From Actinocrinis sp035653575 (lineage in GTDB: Bacteria; Actinomycetota; Actinomycetes; Streptomycetales; Catenulisporaceae), in NCBI RefSeq assembly GCF_035653575.1, contig NZ_DASRBQ010000170.1, positions 10,123-74,122 on the forward strand: 64,000 nt of DNA, written 5' to 3'. Below the pieces are notes generated by a model. That model saw only the letters and a program-made list of their open reading frames with translations. It had not been told where the DNA came from and searched no databases. Shown here one piece after another: positions 8,453 through 16,610 of the stretch (within the stretch, counting starts at the first letter, position 1; every line of letters starts with the position of its first letter). The translations under genes and the position numbers were made by a program.

Positions 8453-9723
8453 CTGCGCTCGCCCCCGAACGCCTCGTAGATGACCCGGCCGAGCAGCGCG
8501 GCGCCGAATATGACATACCCGATGCCGATCAGCCAGGACACCACGATGAGCACCGCGCCGATCGCGCCGTAGGTGATAGCGCTCGAAACGATCAGCGGGC
8601 CGAAGATCACCGCGGAGAAGATGCGCAGCCCGACCAGGCCTGCCACGGTGAGCACCGCCCCCGGCAACAGGGCGCGCCACGGCACCCGGCTCTCCAGCAG
8701 GAAGTGCTGAGTCCACCAGAAGAAGGTGAGCGCGCCGGCGGCCGTCGCGCACCATCGCAGCGTCGTGATGAACCAGCCGTCGTGCAGGAACGCGAGCAGG
8801 TCAGCGCCGACGATCAGCAGTCCGATCAGCACGGCCAGCCAGATCGCCTGCCGCCACACGGACAGCAGCCGCGCGGCCGGCAGCTCCCAGACCCGCGCCA
8901 TCCCGGTCTGCACCACCGAGACGAAGGAGAGGCCGAAGACCGCCAGCACGCCCGCGCTGAGCGCGGTGGTGGTGGACAGCACCCGGGCGGCCGGGCCGAA
9001 CAGGCCGTTGACCGAGCTGGCCGCCCGGCCGGACAGGCCGAGCCCGGCGATCGCCCAGGCCGGGAAGCTGCGGCCGTTGAGCGGCGCCGCGGCGGCCACG
9101 ACGATCAGCAGCGGCACCAGGGTCACGAAGCCCAGGGCCGCGAAACCGAACGCGCGGTGCATCAGTTCTATCTCGACGCCGCGCCGATAGGTCTGCACAA
9201 CCAGCTCGCGGGCGATGCGCAACAGGTCGCGCGGGCGGTACGGACGACTGCTGACGTCGCCCACCCTGATGCGCTCGCCCTCGCCTGGCGGCAGAAGCTC
9301 GGAGCCGGCACCCTTAGCCGCCTCGGCCGCGATGATCGATTCCGCAATGATCACAGGTTCGGGCTCGGCCTCCGGGTCGGTATGGACCTCCGGCTCGGCC
9401 TCCGGCTTCGCCGCCTTCGCCGCGGATTTGGCCGCCACGGCCGCGGACCTCGACTCGATCCCGGTGATCTCGTCGGTCTGCTTGAGCTGGTGCGGGTGAC
9501 GCGACAACGGCCTGGACCGCGGCGGCGCGTCCTCGCCCCGCGCAGCGCCGCTCGAGCCCTGGCCTTGCGGACCGGCGCCTTGAAAGGCCGTGCCCTCGAA
9601 GACCGGGTGCTGCGGCGCCGCGCCGCGCGCGGCCGGGCTGTTCGCGTCGATCTTGGTCACCTCGTCGCCGATGCCTGGACCTGGCAGGACTACGCGGCCG
9701 TTCGGGGCATCGAGCTTGGGCAC
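8449..9723 (-). CDS. YihY/BrkB-family inner-membrane protein
   Basis: 424 residues. The C-terminal half carries the six hydrophobic segments of the YihY/virulence factor BrkB family (FAALGFVTLVPLLIVVAAAA, LAVLIGLLIVGADLLAF, then four more). The cytoplasmic N-terminus, about 155 residues, is long, Ala/Glu/Pro-rich and apparently disordered, unlike the short N-terminus of most members. YihY proteins are often mislabelled ribonuclease BN; their function is unsettled. GTG 9723 is taken as start with only weak ribosome-site support. The stop overlaps the GTG of the TfoX-like gene. Confidence 0.82.
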   Translation of the reverse strand: MPKLDAPNGRVVLPGPGIGDEVTKIDANSPAARGAAPQHPVFEGTAFQGAGPQGQGSSGAARGEDAPPRSRPLSRHPHQLKQTDEITGIESRSAAVAAKSAAKAAKPEAEPEVHTDPEAEPEPVIIAESIIAAEAAKGAGSELLPPGEGERIRVGDVSSRPYRPRDLLRIARELVVQTYRRGVEIELMHRAFGFAALGFVTLVPLLIVVAAAAPLNGRSFPAWAIAGLGLSGRAASSVNGLFGPAARVLSTTTALSAGVLAVFGLSFVSVVQTGMARVWELPAARLLSVWRQAIWLAVLIGLLIVGADLLAFLHDGWFITTLRWCATAAGALTFFWWTQHFLLESRVPWRALLPGAVLTVAGLVGLRIFSAVIFGPLIVSSAITYGAIGAVLIVVSWLIGIGYVIFGAALLGRVIYEAFGGERR

Positions 9724-9853
9724 GCACGCCAGGCTAACAAGGCCGCCGACCTGGCGTGGACCGATCGGCCTGAGCTTTTCCGTACTTATTGCCAGAATCT
9801 CAGTCTCTTCTCGGCTCGGCCAAGCAGGGCGGCCGGTTTCCTCGTTGCCCGCG

Positions 9854-9960
9854 ACAGCCGTTATTACGCGTTGTCTCCTGCCGTAATAACGCTGTGATCC
9901 GAGTCGGTTACTCGACTCGGACCACAGCGCAGCCGGTTACCCGACGAGCGGGTTACCCGA
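9854..9960. other. Intergenic inverted repeats and GGTTACYCGA direct repeats
   Basis: The 262-base gap 9724-9985 holds no gene. It contains an inverted repeat of 14-15 bp (9854-9868 with 9882-9895, one bulged base, 13-base loop) with core CGTTATTACG/CGTAATAACG. A perfect 8-bp hairpin follows (CCGAGTCG 9899-9906, CGACTCGG 9913-9920). Three copies of GGTTACYCGA lie at 9906-9915, 9935-9944 and 9951-9960. The hairpins sit at the 3' end of the SRPBCC gene and upstream of the YihY gene, so they may terminate one and regulate the other. Confidence 0.6.
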
Positions 9961-9985
9961 ACTTTGGATGAAGAGAACTATGAAC

Positions 9986-10741
9986 TTACGCGAACACCCC
10001 GGCAAGCCAGGTCTGCCAAGCCTCCTGAGCGTCCTTCACATCCGGCGCGGCCTGACCGGGCTCGCCGTAGATGTGGTGGCCGAGGACGACCGCCCCGTTG
10101 TAGCCGTAGATGAACCGATAGAGCGCATCGGCGGTGCGTACTCCGAAGAAGTCCTCGCTGACGTAGTCCACGACACCGTCGATCGGAGCGAGCCCGCTCG
10201 GCGTCAGACGCACCTCGTCGCCCACTGACGCCGAGCCGGACGTGCCAAGCGCCGCGTGCAGCAACTCCCACGTGCGCTGCCGGTCGGGCGTCTCGCCGAC
10301 GTAGCCGCCGATCGGCGCGGAGTACCGGCCGGAGAAGTACTTGACGTACTGGGCGAGCTTGTGGAGGTACATCGGGTCGCCCCTGCGCAGGCCGTTGTAC
10401 TCGGCTTCCCAGTCCTCGCCGAGGAAGCCGCTGTGCACGAATCGCAGCACGGTGCTGGCTCCGTCGCGAGCCTCGATCAGGAACTCGAACGCGTGGAAGG
10501 AGCCGTCGGGCGCGGGATCGGCGCGAAAAGCGAAGTGCTTGAGCGGATCGCAGACGGTGACCGTGGATTCGGAGACGAAGCCGCCCATCTCCATGCTCGT
10601 GCGCCCGCCCTCGCGCGCGTCGACGGTGTTGCGGCCCATGAGCCAGGAGTCGATGCCGGGCCCGGTGGCGATCGCGTCCCAGATCTGCTCCGGGGTGCCC
10701 TCGATCTCGATCTGCTCGCTGATCTCGAATTCGTGCGTCAT
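9986..10741 (-). CDS. SRPBCC/AHSA1-like domain protein
   Basis: 251 residues. The N-terminal about 140 residues match the START/SRPBCC (AHSA1-like) hydrophobic-pocket fold: ISEQIEIEGTPEQIWDAIAT followed by WLMGR and the FEFLIEARDG strand. The C-terminal about 100 residues extend beyond the usual domain and contain a further SRPBCC-like segment (DEVRLTPSGLAPIDGVVDY). ATG 10741 follows GAGGA and starts one base after the ArsR-type regulator stop (TGA-A-ATG), so the pair is cotranscribed. ArsR-AHSA1 pairs are common in actinobacteria; the ligand is unknown. Confidence 0.82.
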   Translation of the reverse strand: MTHEFEISEQIEIEGTPEQIWDAIATGPGIDSWLMGRNTVDAREGGRTSMEMGGFVSESTVTVCDPLKHFAFRADPAPDGSFHAFEFLIEARDGASTVLRFVHSGFLGEDWEAEYNGLRRGDPMYLHKLAQYVKYFSGRYSAPIGGYVGETPDRQRTWELLHAALGTSGSASVGDEVRLTPSGLAPIDGVVDYVSEDFFGVRTADALYRFIYGYNGAVVLGHHIYGEPGQAAPDVKDAQEAWQTWLAGVFA

Positions 10742-10742
10742 T

Positions 10743-11390
10743 TCAGGATTCCTCGGTCTGTGTGTCGTGCGCCGTCTCGGGGCCTTGCTCGGTCCGCGTC
10801 GCCGGTTCGCCGGGACGGACGACCGGGTGCACCGCCACCACCAGACGGTGCGGCCGTCCACGCGGCGCGTTCTCGTCGTGGTACTTGCTGACCAGGGCCG
10901 CGACGGCGGAGGCCAGCTCCTGCGCGAAGGCGGCGCGGTCGGCGGCGGAGGCGAAGCGCACCTCGCCGTCCAGGGCGAAGGTCGCGACCGGCTTGCGTTC
11001 CCTGGCCGAACCGGTCAGCAGTTCGCCCACGTCGCGCACCAGCTTGGCGGCGAGCGCGAGCAGCCAGTGCGCGGAGAGCCGGTCGGGTGAGCGGCCGGGG
11101 TCGGGCTGGACGGCGGCCAGCGCCACCGGCGAGATCACGTAAGCGGCCGCGGTGGCGCGCAGCACCCGCTCCGTGACGTTGCCCTTACGCCGCTCCTCGA
11201 CCAGCTCGACGAGGCCGTGCCGCTCCAGTTCCCGCAGGTGGTAGTTCACCTTCTGCCGCGGCAGGCCGACGCGGGCGGCCAGCGTGGTCGCCGAGCCGGG
11301 CTCGGACAGGGCGGCCAGCAGTTTCGCCCGTATCGGATCCAGAGAGGCCTCTGCGGCCGCCGGATCCTCGATCACCGTCACCTCGAACAT
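10743..11390 (-). CDS. ArsR-type helix-turn-helix transcriptional regulator
   Basis: 215 residues. The winged HTH lies in the first 90 residues (LDPIRAKLLAAL, then VGLPRQKVNYHLRELERHGL as recognition region). No cysteine metal-binding motif is present, so this is a non-metal ArsR relative. The C-terminal half is helical (SAADRAAFAQELASAVAALV), perhaps for dimerisation or ligand binding. ATG 11390 has GGTGGAG upstream. It is the first gene of the operon with the SRPBCC protein and is probably autoregulated, since inverted repeats lie 30-50 bases upstream. Confidence 0.85.
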   Translation of the reverse strand: MFEVTVIEDPAAAEASLDPIRAKLLAALSEPGSATTLAARVGLPRQKVNYHLRELERHGLVELVEERRKGNVTERVLRATAAAYVISPVALAAVQPDPGRSPDRLSAHWLLALAAKLVRDVGELLTGSARERKPVATFALDGEVRFASAADRAAFAQELASAVAALVSKYHDENAPRGRPHRLVVAVHPVVRPGEPATRTEQGPETAHDTQTEES

Positions 11391-11418
11391 GGCTCCACCG
11401 TCCCACCGACGGCACTTC

Positions 11419-11440
11419 TTGTCAAGACAAACTTTTTTGT
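11419..11440 (-). promoter_or_regulatory. Inverted repeats upstream of the ArsR-type gene
   Basis: Read on the minus strand, ACAAA-AAAG-TTTGT is followed at once by TTGTC-TT-GACAA (11419-11430), so two A/T-rich dyads stand side by side in an otherwise GC-rich stretch. A TTGACA hexamer is embedded. The position, about 30-50 bases before ATG 11390, suits a promoter-operator for autoregulation. Binding is not shown by sequence alone. Confidence 0.45.
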
Positions 11441-11550
11441 CGGTGCGGCTTGGAGAAGGATGCTTCGAAGCCGAGCCGAACCCCTGCCAGTGCGGACTGC
11501 ACACGCACGGCCGCACCCACACCTGGGCGGGGGCAAGGCAGCACAGCACC

Positions 11551-11710
11551 ACAGCACTCGGCCTAGTCCTCCCCTCGAAGACCCACGCCTGGGCCGGATG
11601 TGGGGCAGAACAGCATTCGGCCCAGGTCTCCCTCGAGACCCATGCCTGGGCGGGTAGCGGGGCAGAACAGCACTCGGCCCAGGCCTCCCCTCGAGGCCTG
11701 GGCCGAGTGC
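11551..11710. repeat. Tandem array of about 58-bp hairpin-forming units
   Basis: The 420-base gap 11391-11810 has no gene. It carries units beginning ACAGCAYTCGGCC at 11551 (59 bp), 11610 (57 bp) and 11667, plus a degenerate partial unit before them. The third unit folds into a perfect 18-bp stem (11670-11687 with 11693-11710) around a CCCTC loop. Inner stems of the units differ by compensating changes: GGTCTC/GAGACC in unit 2, GGCCTC/GAGGCC in unit 3. It lies just after the acylase gene on the minus strand, so unit 3 could be its terminator. Confidence 0.8.
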
Positions 11711-11810
11711 CAGGTAGCCGCCTTGAAGCGGCCGTACTTGTTCAGCGGCGGGCCGGACCGGGTCACGGTCCGGAAATCCGCTCTGTGCTGATCAGATCAT
11801 CGCAACACCG

Positions 11811-14800
11811 TCACGGTCCAGAGGCGTACTCGACGACCTGCTGGAAGGTCGGCCGGTTCTGCCAGTTCGTCGGACTGTCGGTGATACCGCCGAGCGGGTC
11901 CTGGATGATGCTGTCCGCACACCACTGGTCGCCGGCCGAGCAGGTCGAGTCGCCCGGGTACACCGTCGCGGCGGACTCGGCCGCGGCCTGCGTCAGCGAG
12001 CTGAGCAGTGCGCTGCGACAGGCGGACAGGCTCCCGCCGCCGCAGTACGTGACCGGCAGCGGGTCGGTCACGCTCTGCCCGAGCGTCTTGCGCAGGTCCT
12101 TGCTGACGTAGCCCCACCAGCCGAACTGGAACGACGAGCCCTTGTGCGGCTGCGCCTCGTTGGACGAGGTGACCGTCCCGCTCACGGTGATCTGCTGGCC
12201 GCCCGACGGGGACTCGTTGACCTGCATCGCGCCGACCAGCGCGTTGAACAGGTTGGTGCCCATGCCGGACTGGAACTCGGCCTGCAGCAGCAGCGGCCAC
12301 CAGGCGTCGAACACCTGGATCGCGGCGGCGTTCTGGTAGGCCTTCGAACCGGCCGCGGTCGGCGTGAGGGTCGCCCCCGCGTTGAGCCAGGTCGTCAACT
12401 CGGCGACCAGGGCCTTCTGGTTCGCGTCGGTGACCGGCTGGCTGTTGATCACCTGGAGCAGCAGCGGCAGCACCTCCTTGCCGCGCAGGTCGGTCAGCGC
12501 CGCCTTCTCCATCACCTGCACCAGTGCCGCGCGGGTGAACTTCGCTCCGCTCGCCAGGTAGCTCTTCACGCCTTGGTCGAGCAGGTCAACCCGTTGCACC
12601 GCACCCCAGCTGAAGTTGCCGTCGGCCGCGCTGTAGTCGAGGGCCTGCTTGTTGTTCCAGCTGACGTAGTAGTCCTGGTCGATCGAGTTGGGGTGCGCCG
12701 AAGCCGGGGTGTAGGCGGCCGTGTTGTTGCTCGGGTCGAAGCCCTGCCACTCGTCGGCGGCGGTCCCCCACATCGGCAGGTTCGGGTCGGTCCCGGCCGC
12801 GCGCACCGGGTTCAGGCCCGAGTTGAAGTAGGCGACGTGCGCCGAGTTGACGTAGAACCAGTTGAAGTCGTAGCCGATGTTCGCGGCCGCGCTCTCGAAG
12901 CCTTGCGGCGTAGACATGACGCTTGGATCGTTGAACATCTGGAAGCCGATCGCGGAATCGGCCTCGTGCATGTACGTCGAGCGCAGTGACGTATACGCCA
13001 CGGGCACGCCGCCGACGGTGGCGGTGTAGTCGACGAGTCCGTACTTAGTTCGATACGTCGTCAGGTCGTATGAGCCGGCTGCGGTGCTGTCGGCGACCGT
13101 CGGGCTCCACGAATCGTGAGCCACCAGCTTGTCCATCGGCGTGCAAACACCGTGGTACATGTACGAGGTCGAGCTAGTGGTCGGCGTTGAGCCATCCGCG
13201 TTGCACAGCGTGACCGCGTACGTGTCGGTAGTGTCCTGCTCGCTGGATGTGGCGCTCCAGGAGTAGCTGGGGCCGCGGCCGAGCTCCACGTACAGGTTGA
13301 ATCCGGAGAAGGCGGCTCCGCGCGCACTGATGCCAGGCCCCTCGATCTCCTCCAGCATCAGCAGCTGCGGGGCGAAGTAGCCGGTCTGCGGACCGAACAC
13401 CGCGATCGGGTGGCCTGACGCGCTGTCAGCCGCGGAGATGACCAGCGCGTTGGACATGCCGGGATGCTGCTGTCCGGGCGCGGGAAAGTCCACGCCGGGC
13501 GCCGCACCGTTGTTGTACATGCCGTTGAGCAAGCTGAGCTTTCCGCTCGCCTTCGCGCGCAGGGAGGACGGCAGCTTAGCGGCGAGCTTCGCGTCCGCGG
13601 CCTGTACAGCCTTCGTGGTCGCGGCAGCGGTCGCGGCCTTCACAGCAGCCGATGCCTTTACGGCGCTGCTGCTCGCGGAGCCGGTCGCGTTCTGCACGAC
13701 ATTGACGCCCTGGACCGAGCCCGCATCAGGCATCGCCGTGCCGGTGACGGTGCCGGAGGTCTCGCCATAGGGGAAGCTCTGGCCGTTGTGCAGGGTCAGC
13801 GTCGCCTCCGGGTCGTTCTGCTCGCGCAGCGCGGCCCATATCGCGTCGCCCTGGGTGACCCCATACGCGGACTCGGCCGCCTCCTTGACCAGGGCGGACT
13901 GCACCTCGGTGCCGCCGCCGTTGCCGAACAGGCCGCCGATGACGCCGGCGATGGCGATCAGGTCGGTCTCGGTGAAGTTCGACATCGACTGCCCGGTCAG
14001 GTCGTACTCGCCGGGGAAGTCGTTGGCGGCCCGGACCACCGAGATGTAGTCGTTGACTCCGGCCAGATAGGCGTCCGCGTCCGCCTTGAGTTGCGCGCCG
14101 CGGGCGCCGTCCGCGGCCAGCGCGTTGACCTGCGCCTGGAGGTCGGCCTCGGTGTAGGGCGCGGTGCGCCAGACGTTCTGCTCGAGGCCGCGGTTCGCGG
14201 GCGCGCCGCCGGCGAAGGAGGTCAGCTCGGCCCGCCCGATGTGCCGGAACAGGTCCATGACCCACAACCGGTCCTCGGCGCCCGCGTATCCGGCCCCGAA
14301 CTCCGCCTCGGCCCTGGTCTGACCGTAGATGTGCGGGATGTCGGCGGTGTCCCGCAGGATCGTGACGCCGGTCTCCGGCGTCTCGGTGCGCGTGACGTTG
14401 GCGGGCGGTACTCCGTAGGAGGAGTCGTTGTAGAAGTTGTTGATCTGAGACGTCGTCAGCCCGGTGTACGAGTTCACCAGGTTGTCGTACTTGGTCAGCT
14501 GATCGTTGTTGTTCGAGGGGCGGGTGCCGAACAGCTTGAACAGGATGATGTCGGCGAGGGTCTCGGCCCCGTTCTCCCCGGGCGGGAGGATGTCGGAGCA
14601 TTGATCCGCGCAGTAGTCGGTGGGCGAGCTGACCGCCGCGGCGGCTCGCGCGGAGACGTTCGACGCCACCGCCTGGGCCTGTCCGGCTGCCGCGGACACC
14701 AGAAGGGCCGCGGTCGCGGCCGCGACGGTGAAGAGGTGCGGGCGGTGAGTATAAGGACGGCGTCCGAATGGACGCCGGAGGTGGGTGGGGACCGTGTGGG

Positions 14801-14816
14801 TGTGGGTTCCGCGCAC
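11811..14816 (-). CDS. Secreted penicillin acylase-family Ntn hydrolase
   Basis: 1001 residues. A basic, His/Arg-rich start and the hydrophobic FTVAAATAALLVSAAAGQAQA form a signal peptide. The alpha part carries ILRDTADIPHIYGQTRAEA and GYAGAEDRLWVMDLFR, typical of penicillin amidases. The predicted autocatalytic nucleophile is the Ser in HPGMSNALVIS, near residue 455, which would begin the beta chain. An Ala/Lys-rich linker of about 45 residues precedes it, where a spacer peptide is expected. Substrates of this family include beta-lactams and N-acyl-homoserine lactones; which applies is unknown. GTG 14816 was chosen over GTG 14843 because GGGAG lies 8 bases upstream. Confidence 0.88.
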   Translation of the reverse strand: MRGTHTHTVPTHLRRPFGRRPYTHRPHLFTVAAATAALLVSAAAGQAQAVASNVSARAAAAVSSPTDYCADQCSDILPPGENGAETLADIILFKLFGTRPSNNNDQLTKYDNLVNSYTGLTTSQINNFYNDSSYGVPPANVTRTETPETGVTILRDTADIPHIYGQTRAEAEFGAGYAGAEDRLWVMDLFRHIGRAELTSFAGGAPANRGLEQNVWRTAPYTEADLQAQVNALAADGARGAQLKADADAYLAGVNDYISVVRAANDFPGEYDLTGQSMSNFTETDLIAIAGVIGGLFGNGGGTEVQSALVKEAAESAYGVTQGDAIWAALREQNDPEATLTLHNGQSFPYGETSGTVTGTAMPDAGSVQGVNVVQNATGSASSSAVKASAAVKAATAAATTKAVQAADAKLAAKLPSSLRAKASGKLSLLNGMYNNGAAPGVDFPAPGQQHPGMSNALVISAADSASGHPIAVFGPQTGYFAPQLLMLEEIEGPGISARGAAFSGFNLYVELGRGPSYSWSATSSEQDTTDTYAVTLCNADGSTPTTSSTSYMYHGVCTPMDKLVAHDSWSPTVADSTAAGSYDLTTYRTKYGLVDYTATVGGVPVAYTSLRSTYMHEADSAIGFQMFNDPSVMSTPQGFESAAANIGYDFNWFYVNSAHVAYFNSGLNPVRAAGTDPNLPMWGTAADEWQGFDPSNNTAAYTPASAHPNSIDQDYYVSWNNKQALDYSAADGNFSWGAVQRVDLLDQGVKSYLASGAKFTRAALVQVMEKAALTDLRGKEVLPLLLQVINSQPVTDANQKALVAELTTWLNAGATLTPTAAGSKAYQNAAAIQVFDAWWPLLLQAEFQSGMGTNLFNALVGAMQVNESPSGGQQITVSGTVTSSNEAQPHKGSSFQFGWWGYVSKDLRKTLGQSVTDPLPVTYCGGGSLSACRSALLSSLTQAAAESAATVYPGDSTCSAGDQWCADSIIQDPLGGITDSPTNWQNRPTFQQVVEYASGP

Positions 14817-15124
14817 TGCTGACGCTCCCAGGCAGGAAAACACGTGGTGAGGAGTGCCTTGCGTCGCGTCAACCTACTCGCGAGTAGGGTAAAGAGTCAG
14901 TCAGGGCATTGCCAAGACTGAGCTAAAACATGAGGATCATTCAAATTCGCCGTAACGGACCGCGCTGTCCGTGGACGCCCGGTTCCGCCTCGTGGCAGGG
15001 ACCCGCGGGACCTGTGGGGGTGAGGCCCGTGGGGGCGGGGCTCTGCTCGTACGGCGGAACCGGGACGGTATCAGGATTCGTGGTCAGCGCCCGGACACGT
15101 CCCGTGCACCGTCACGTGGGTGGT

Positions 15125-15247
15125 GCGGTGTTCCTGTACTGCGGTGTTCCTGTACTGCGATGTACTGCGGTTCTTCGGTACTGCGGTGTTTCGGTACTGC
15201 GGTGTTTCGGTACTTCCGGTGTTTCGGTACTGCGGTTCTTCGGTGCT
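15125..15247. repeat. 16-bp tandem repeat array (GCGGTGTTTCGGTACT)
   Basis: The 466-base gap 14817-15282 contains about eight units of consensus GCGGTGTTYCGGTACT: 15125, 15141, a 10-base deleted unit at 15157, then 15167, 15183, 15199, a 17-base unit at 15215 and 15232. Units 15183 and 15199 are identical. A 16-base period cannot keep a reading frame, and no gene-like ORF covers it. It lies downstream of the DUF397 gene and upstream of the acylase gene on the minus strand. The remainder of the gap shows nothing recognisable. Confidence 0.85.
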
Positions 15248-15282
15248 GCCGGTGACACAACGATCGCGGCGTGGTGCGCCGC

Positions 15283-15525
15283 TTAGGCGAGCAGGAAGTC
15301 CGCGCCGCCGGTCTTGGCCGCCTCGATGAAGGCGGACAGTTCCGAGACGGTGTACACCAGGGCCGGCCCCTCGGGGTCGGTGGACTGGCGCATCGCGATC
15401 CTGCCGTCCTGCAGCTTGAGGACTTCGACGCAGTTGCCGCCGTTGCCTCCGCTCCAGGGCTTCATCCAGCCGTGCTGCCCGAGGTGGGCCGCCGGCATTC
15501 CGTTGTATATGTCGGTTTCGGTCAT
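15283..15525 (-). CDS. DUF397 domain protein (BldB/WhiJ-cluster type)
   Basis: 80 residues. The DUF397 pattern is complete: W-x-KPWSGGNGGNCVEVLKL, DGRIAMRQSTDPEGPALVYT and a C-terminal helix SELSAFIEAAKTGG. These small proteins accompany XRE-DUF5753 regulators in actinobacterial developmental loci and are thought to act as partners or antagonists. The ATG follows the regulator gene by 2 bases (TGAAAATG), with AAGGAG inside the end of the regulator gene at 8 bases spacing, so the pair is translationally linked. Confidence 0.9.
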   Translation of the reverse strand: MTETDIYNGMPAAHLGQHGWMKPWSGGNGGNCVEVLKLQDGRIAMRQSTDPEGPALVYTVSELSAFIEAAKTGGADFLLA

Positions 15526-15527
15526 TT

Positions 15528-16397
15528 TCAGATCTCCTTGCGAATGCCACTGAGATACGCCTCAGTGGATGGTGCGGGTGCGGCTTGTGCGCACATCCGG
15601 TCCAATGCCTCCAGGTAGACGGACACGTCATCGCGGTCGTCGATATAGACGGCCCCGGTCAGCGATTCGCTGTAGACGATGTCCGGCAGCTCCTGGAAGC
15701 GGAACCGGAAGATACAGAACGGCCCGTACATCGCGGGGTGCGGGCCTGCGGCGAACGGCATCACCTGAAGCGTCACGTTGGGCAGTGAACAAGCCTCGAT
15801 GAGCCGGTCAACCTGTGCGCGCAGCACCTTGCGGTCCGCGGCGCGACGGAAGACGGTCTCATCCATCACGCCCCAGAACCGCGGCGCGTTTTCGCGGTGC
15901 AGCAGCGACTGACGCTCGACGCGCAGATCCACCAGGCGGTTGATCTCCGGGTCGGGCGCGTGCGGCAGGCCCGCGCGCAGCACTGTACGCGCATAATCGG
16001 GCGTCTGAAGCAGCCCGTGCACGTAGTGCGGCTCGTAGGCCCGGATGAGCGCGGCCTCGACCTCCAGGCTGACGTGCGCGCTGAACCAGTCGGGCAGCAC
16101 GTCGCGGTACCGGTGCCACCAGCCGGGCTGGTTGGCCTCGCGCACCAGGGCGAGGAAGGCCTCGATCTCGCTCGGCTCGGTGACGCCGTACATGCGCAAG
16201 AGCCGATCGACATAGAGAATCTTGAGGCTGACCTCAGCCTTCTCCATGCGCCGGATCGTCGAATGCGTGACGTCCAAGGCGGCCGCGGCCTCCTCGTAGC
16301 CGAGTCCGGCCTGCTTGCGCAGGTCCTCGAGGCGCTTGCCAAGGACCATCCGCATCACCGTCGGGGCGCCACCCGACGACCGTACGTCACCGCTCAC
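15528..16397 (-). CDS. XRE-family regulator with DUF5753 (WhiJ-like)
   Basis: 289 residues. The N-terminal helix-turn-helix (LGKRLEDLRKQAGLGYEEAA, then VTHSTIRRMEKAE) is followed by the DUF5753 domain (PGWWHRYRDVLPDWF, YEPHYVHGLLQTPDYAR, LRVERQSLL, VMPFAAGPHPAM). This is the WhiJ-type architecture of streptomycete development and antibiotic control. GTG 16397 is taken as start: GGAGG precedes it by 6 bases, while a GTG at 16412 has none. It forms an operon with the DUF397 gene and is divergent from an RsbW-like ATPase gene, the usual third member of such clusters. Confidence 0.9.
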   Translation of the reverse strand: MSGDVRSSGGAPTVMRMVLGKRLEDLRKQAGLGYEEAAAALDVTHSTIRRMEKAEVSLKILYVDRLLRMYGVTEPSEIEAFLALVREANQPGWWHRYRDVLPDWFSAHVSLEVEAALIRAYEPHYVHGLLQTPDYARTVLRAGLPHAPDPEINRLVDLRVERQSLLHRENAPRFWGVMDETVFRRAADRKVLRAQVDRLIEACSLPNVTLQVMPFAAGPHPAMYGPFCIFRFRFQELPDIVYSESLTGAVYIDDRDDVSVYLEALDRMCAQAAPAPSTEAYLSGIRKEI

Positions 16398-16610
16398 GTT
16401 CTGCCTCCGCACCGGCCGCTATGCGGCTCAGTGTGCCATGTCGGTAACGCAGCGAACAGTCTGCTCATCCAATTCTGCAATTTCCAGGTTGACTCTTGCC
16501 ATCCGTTGCTGGCGGACAGCATAGTGATTCCTGTGATTCAGCGTCCGCAGTCGCCGCCGACGGCGCGCCGCGCGAGGCCCGATCACCTCCGCGCGGAAGG
16601 CGAGACGCTC

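Noticed and set aside
11551..11710. CRISPR array or IS end
   Set aside because: Units are contiguous with no unique spacers, and no transposase or target duplication is visible.
12144..14822. Plus-strand frames opposite the acylase gene
   Set aside because: Low-complexity Arg/Gly/Val sequence without starts supported by ribosome sites.
15125..15247. CRISPR array
   Set aside because: Units are contiguous 16-mers without spacers, and no cas genes are nearby.
15120..15329. Repeat-coded small protein over the 16-bp array
   Set aside because: A period of 16 shifts frame every unit; apparent peptides have no ribosome site or consistent repeat.
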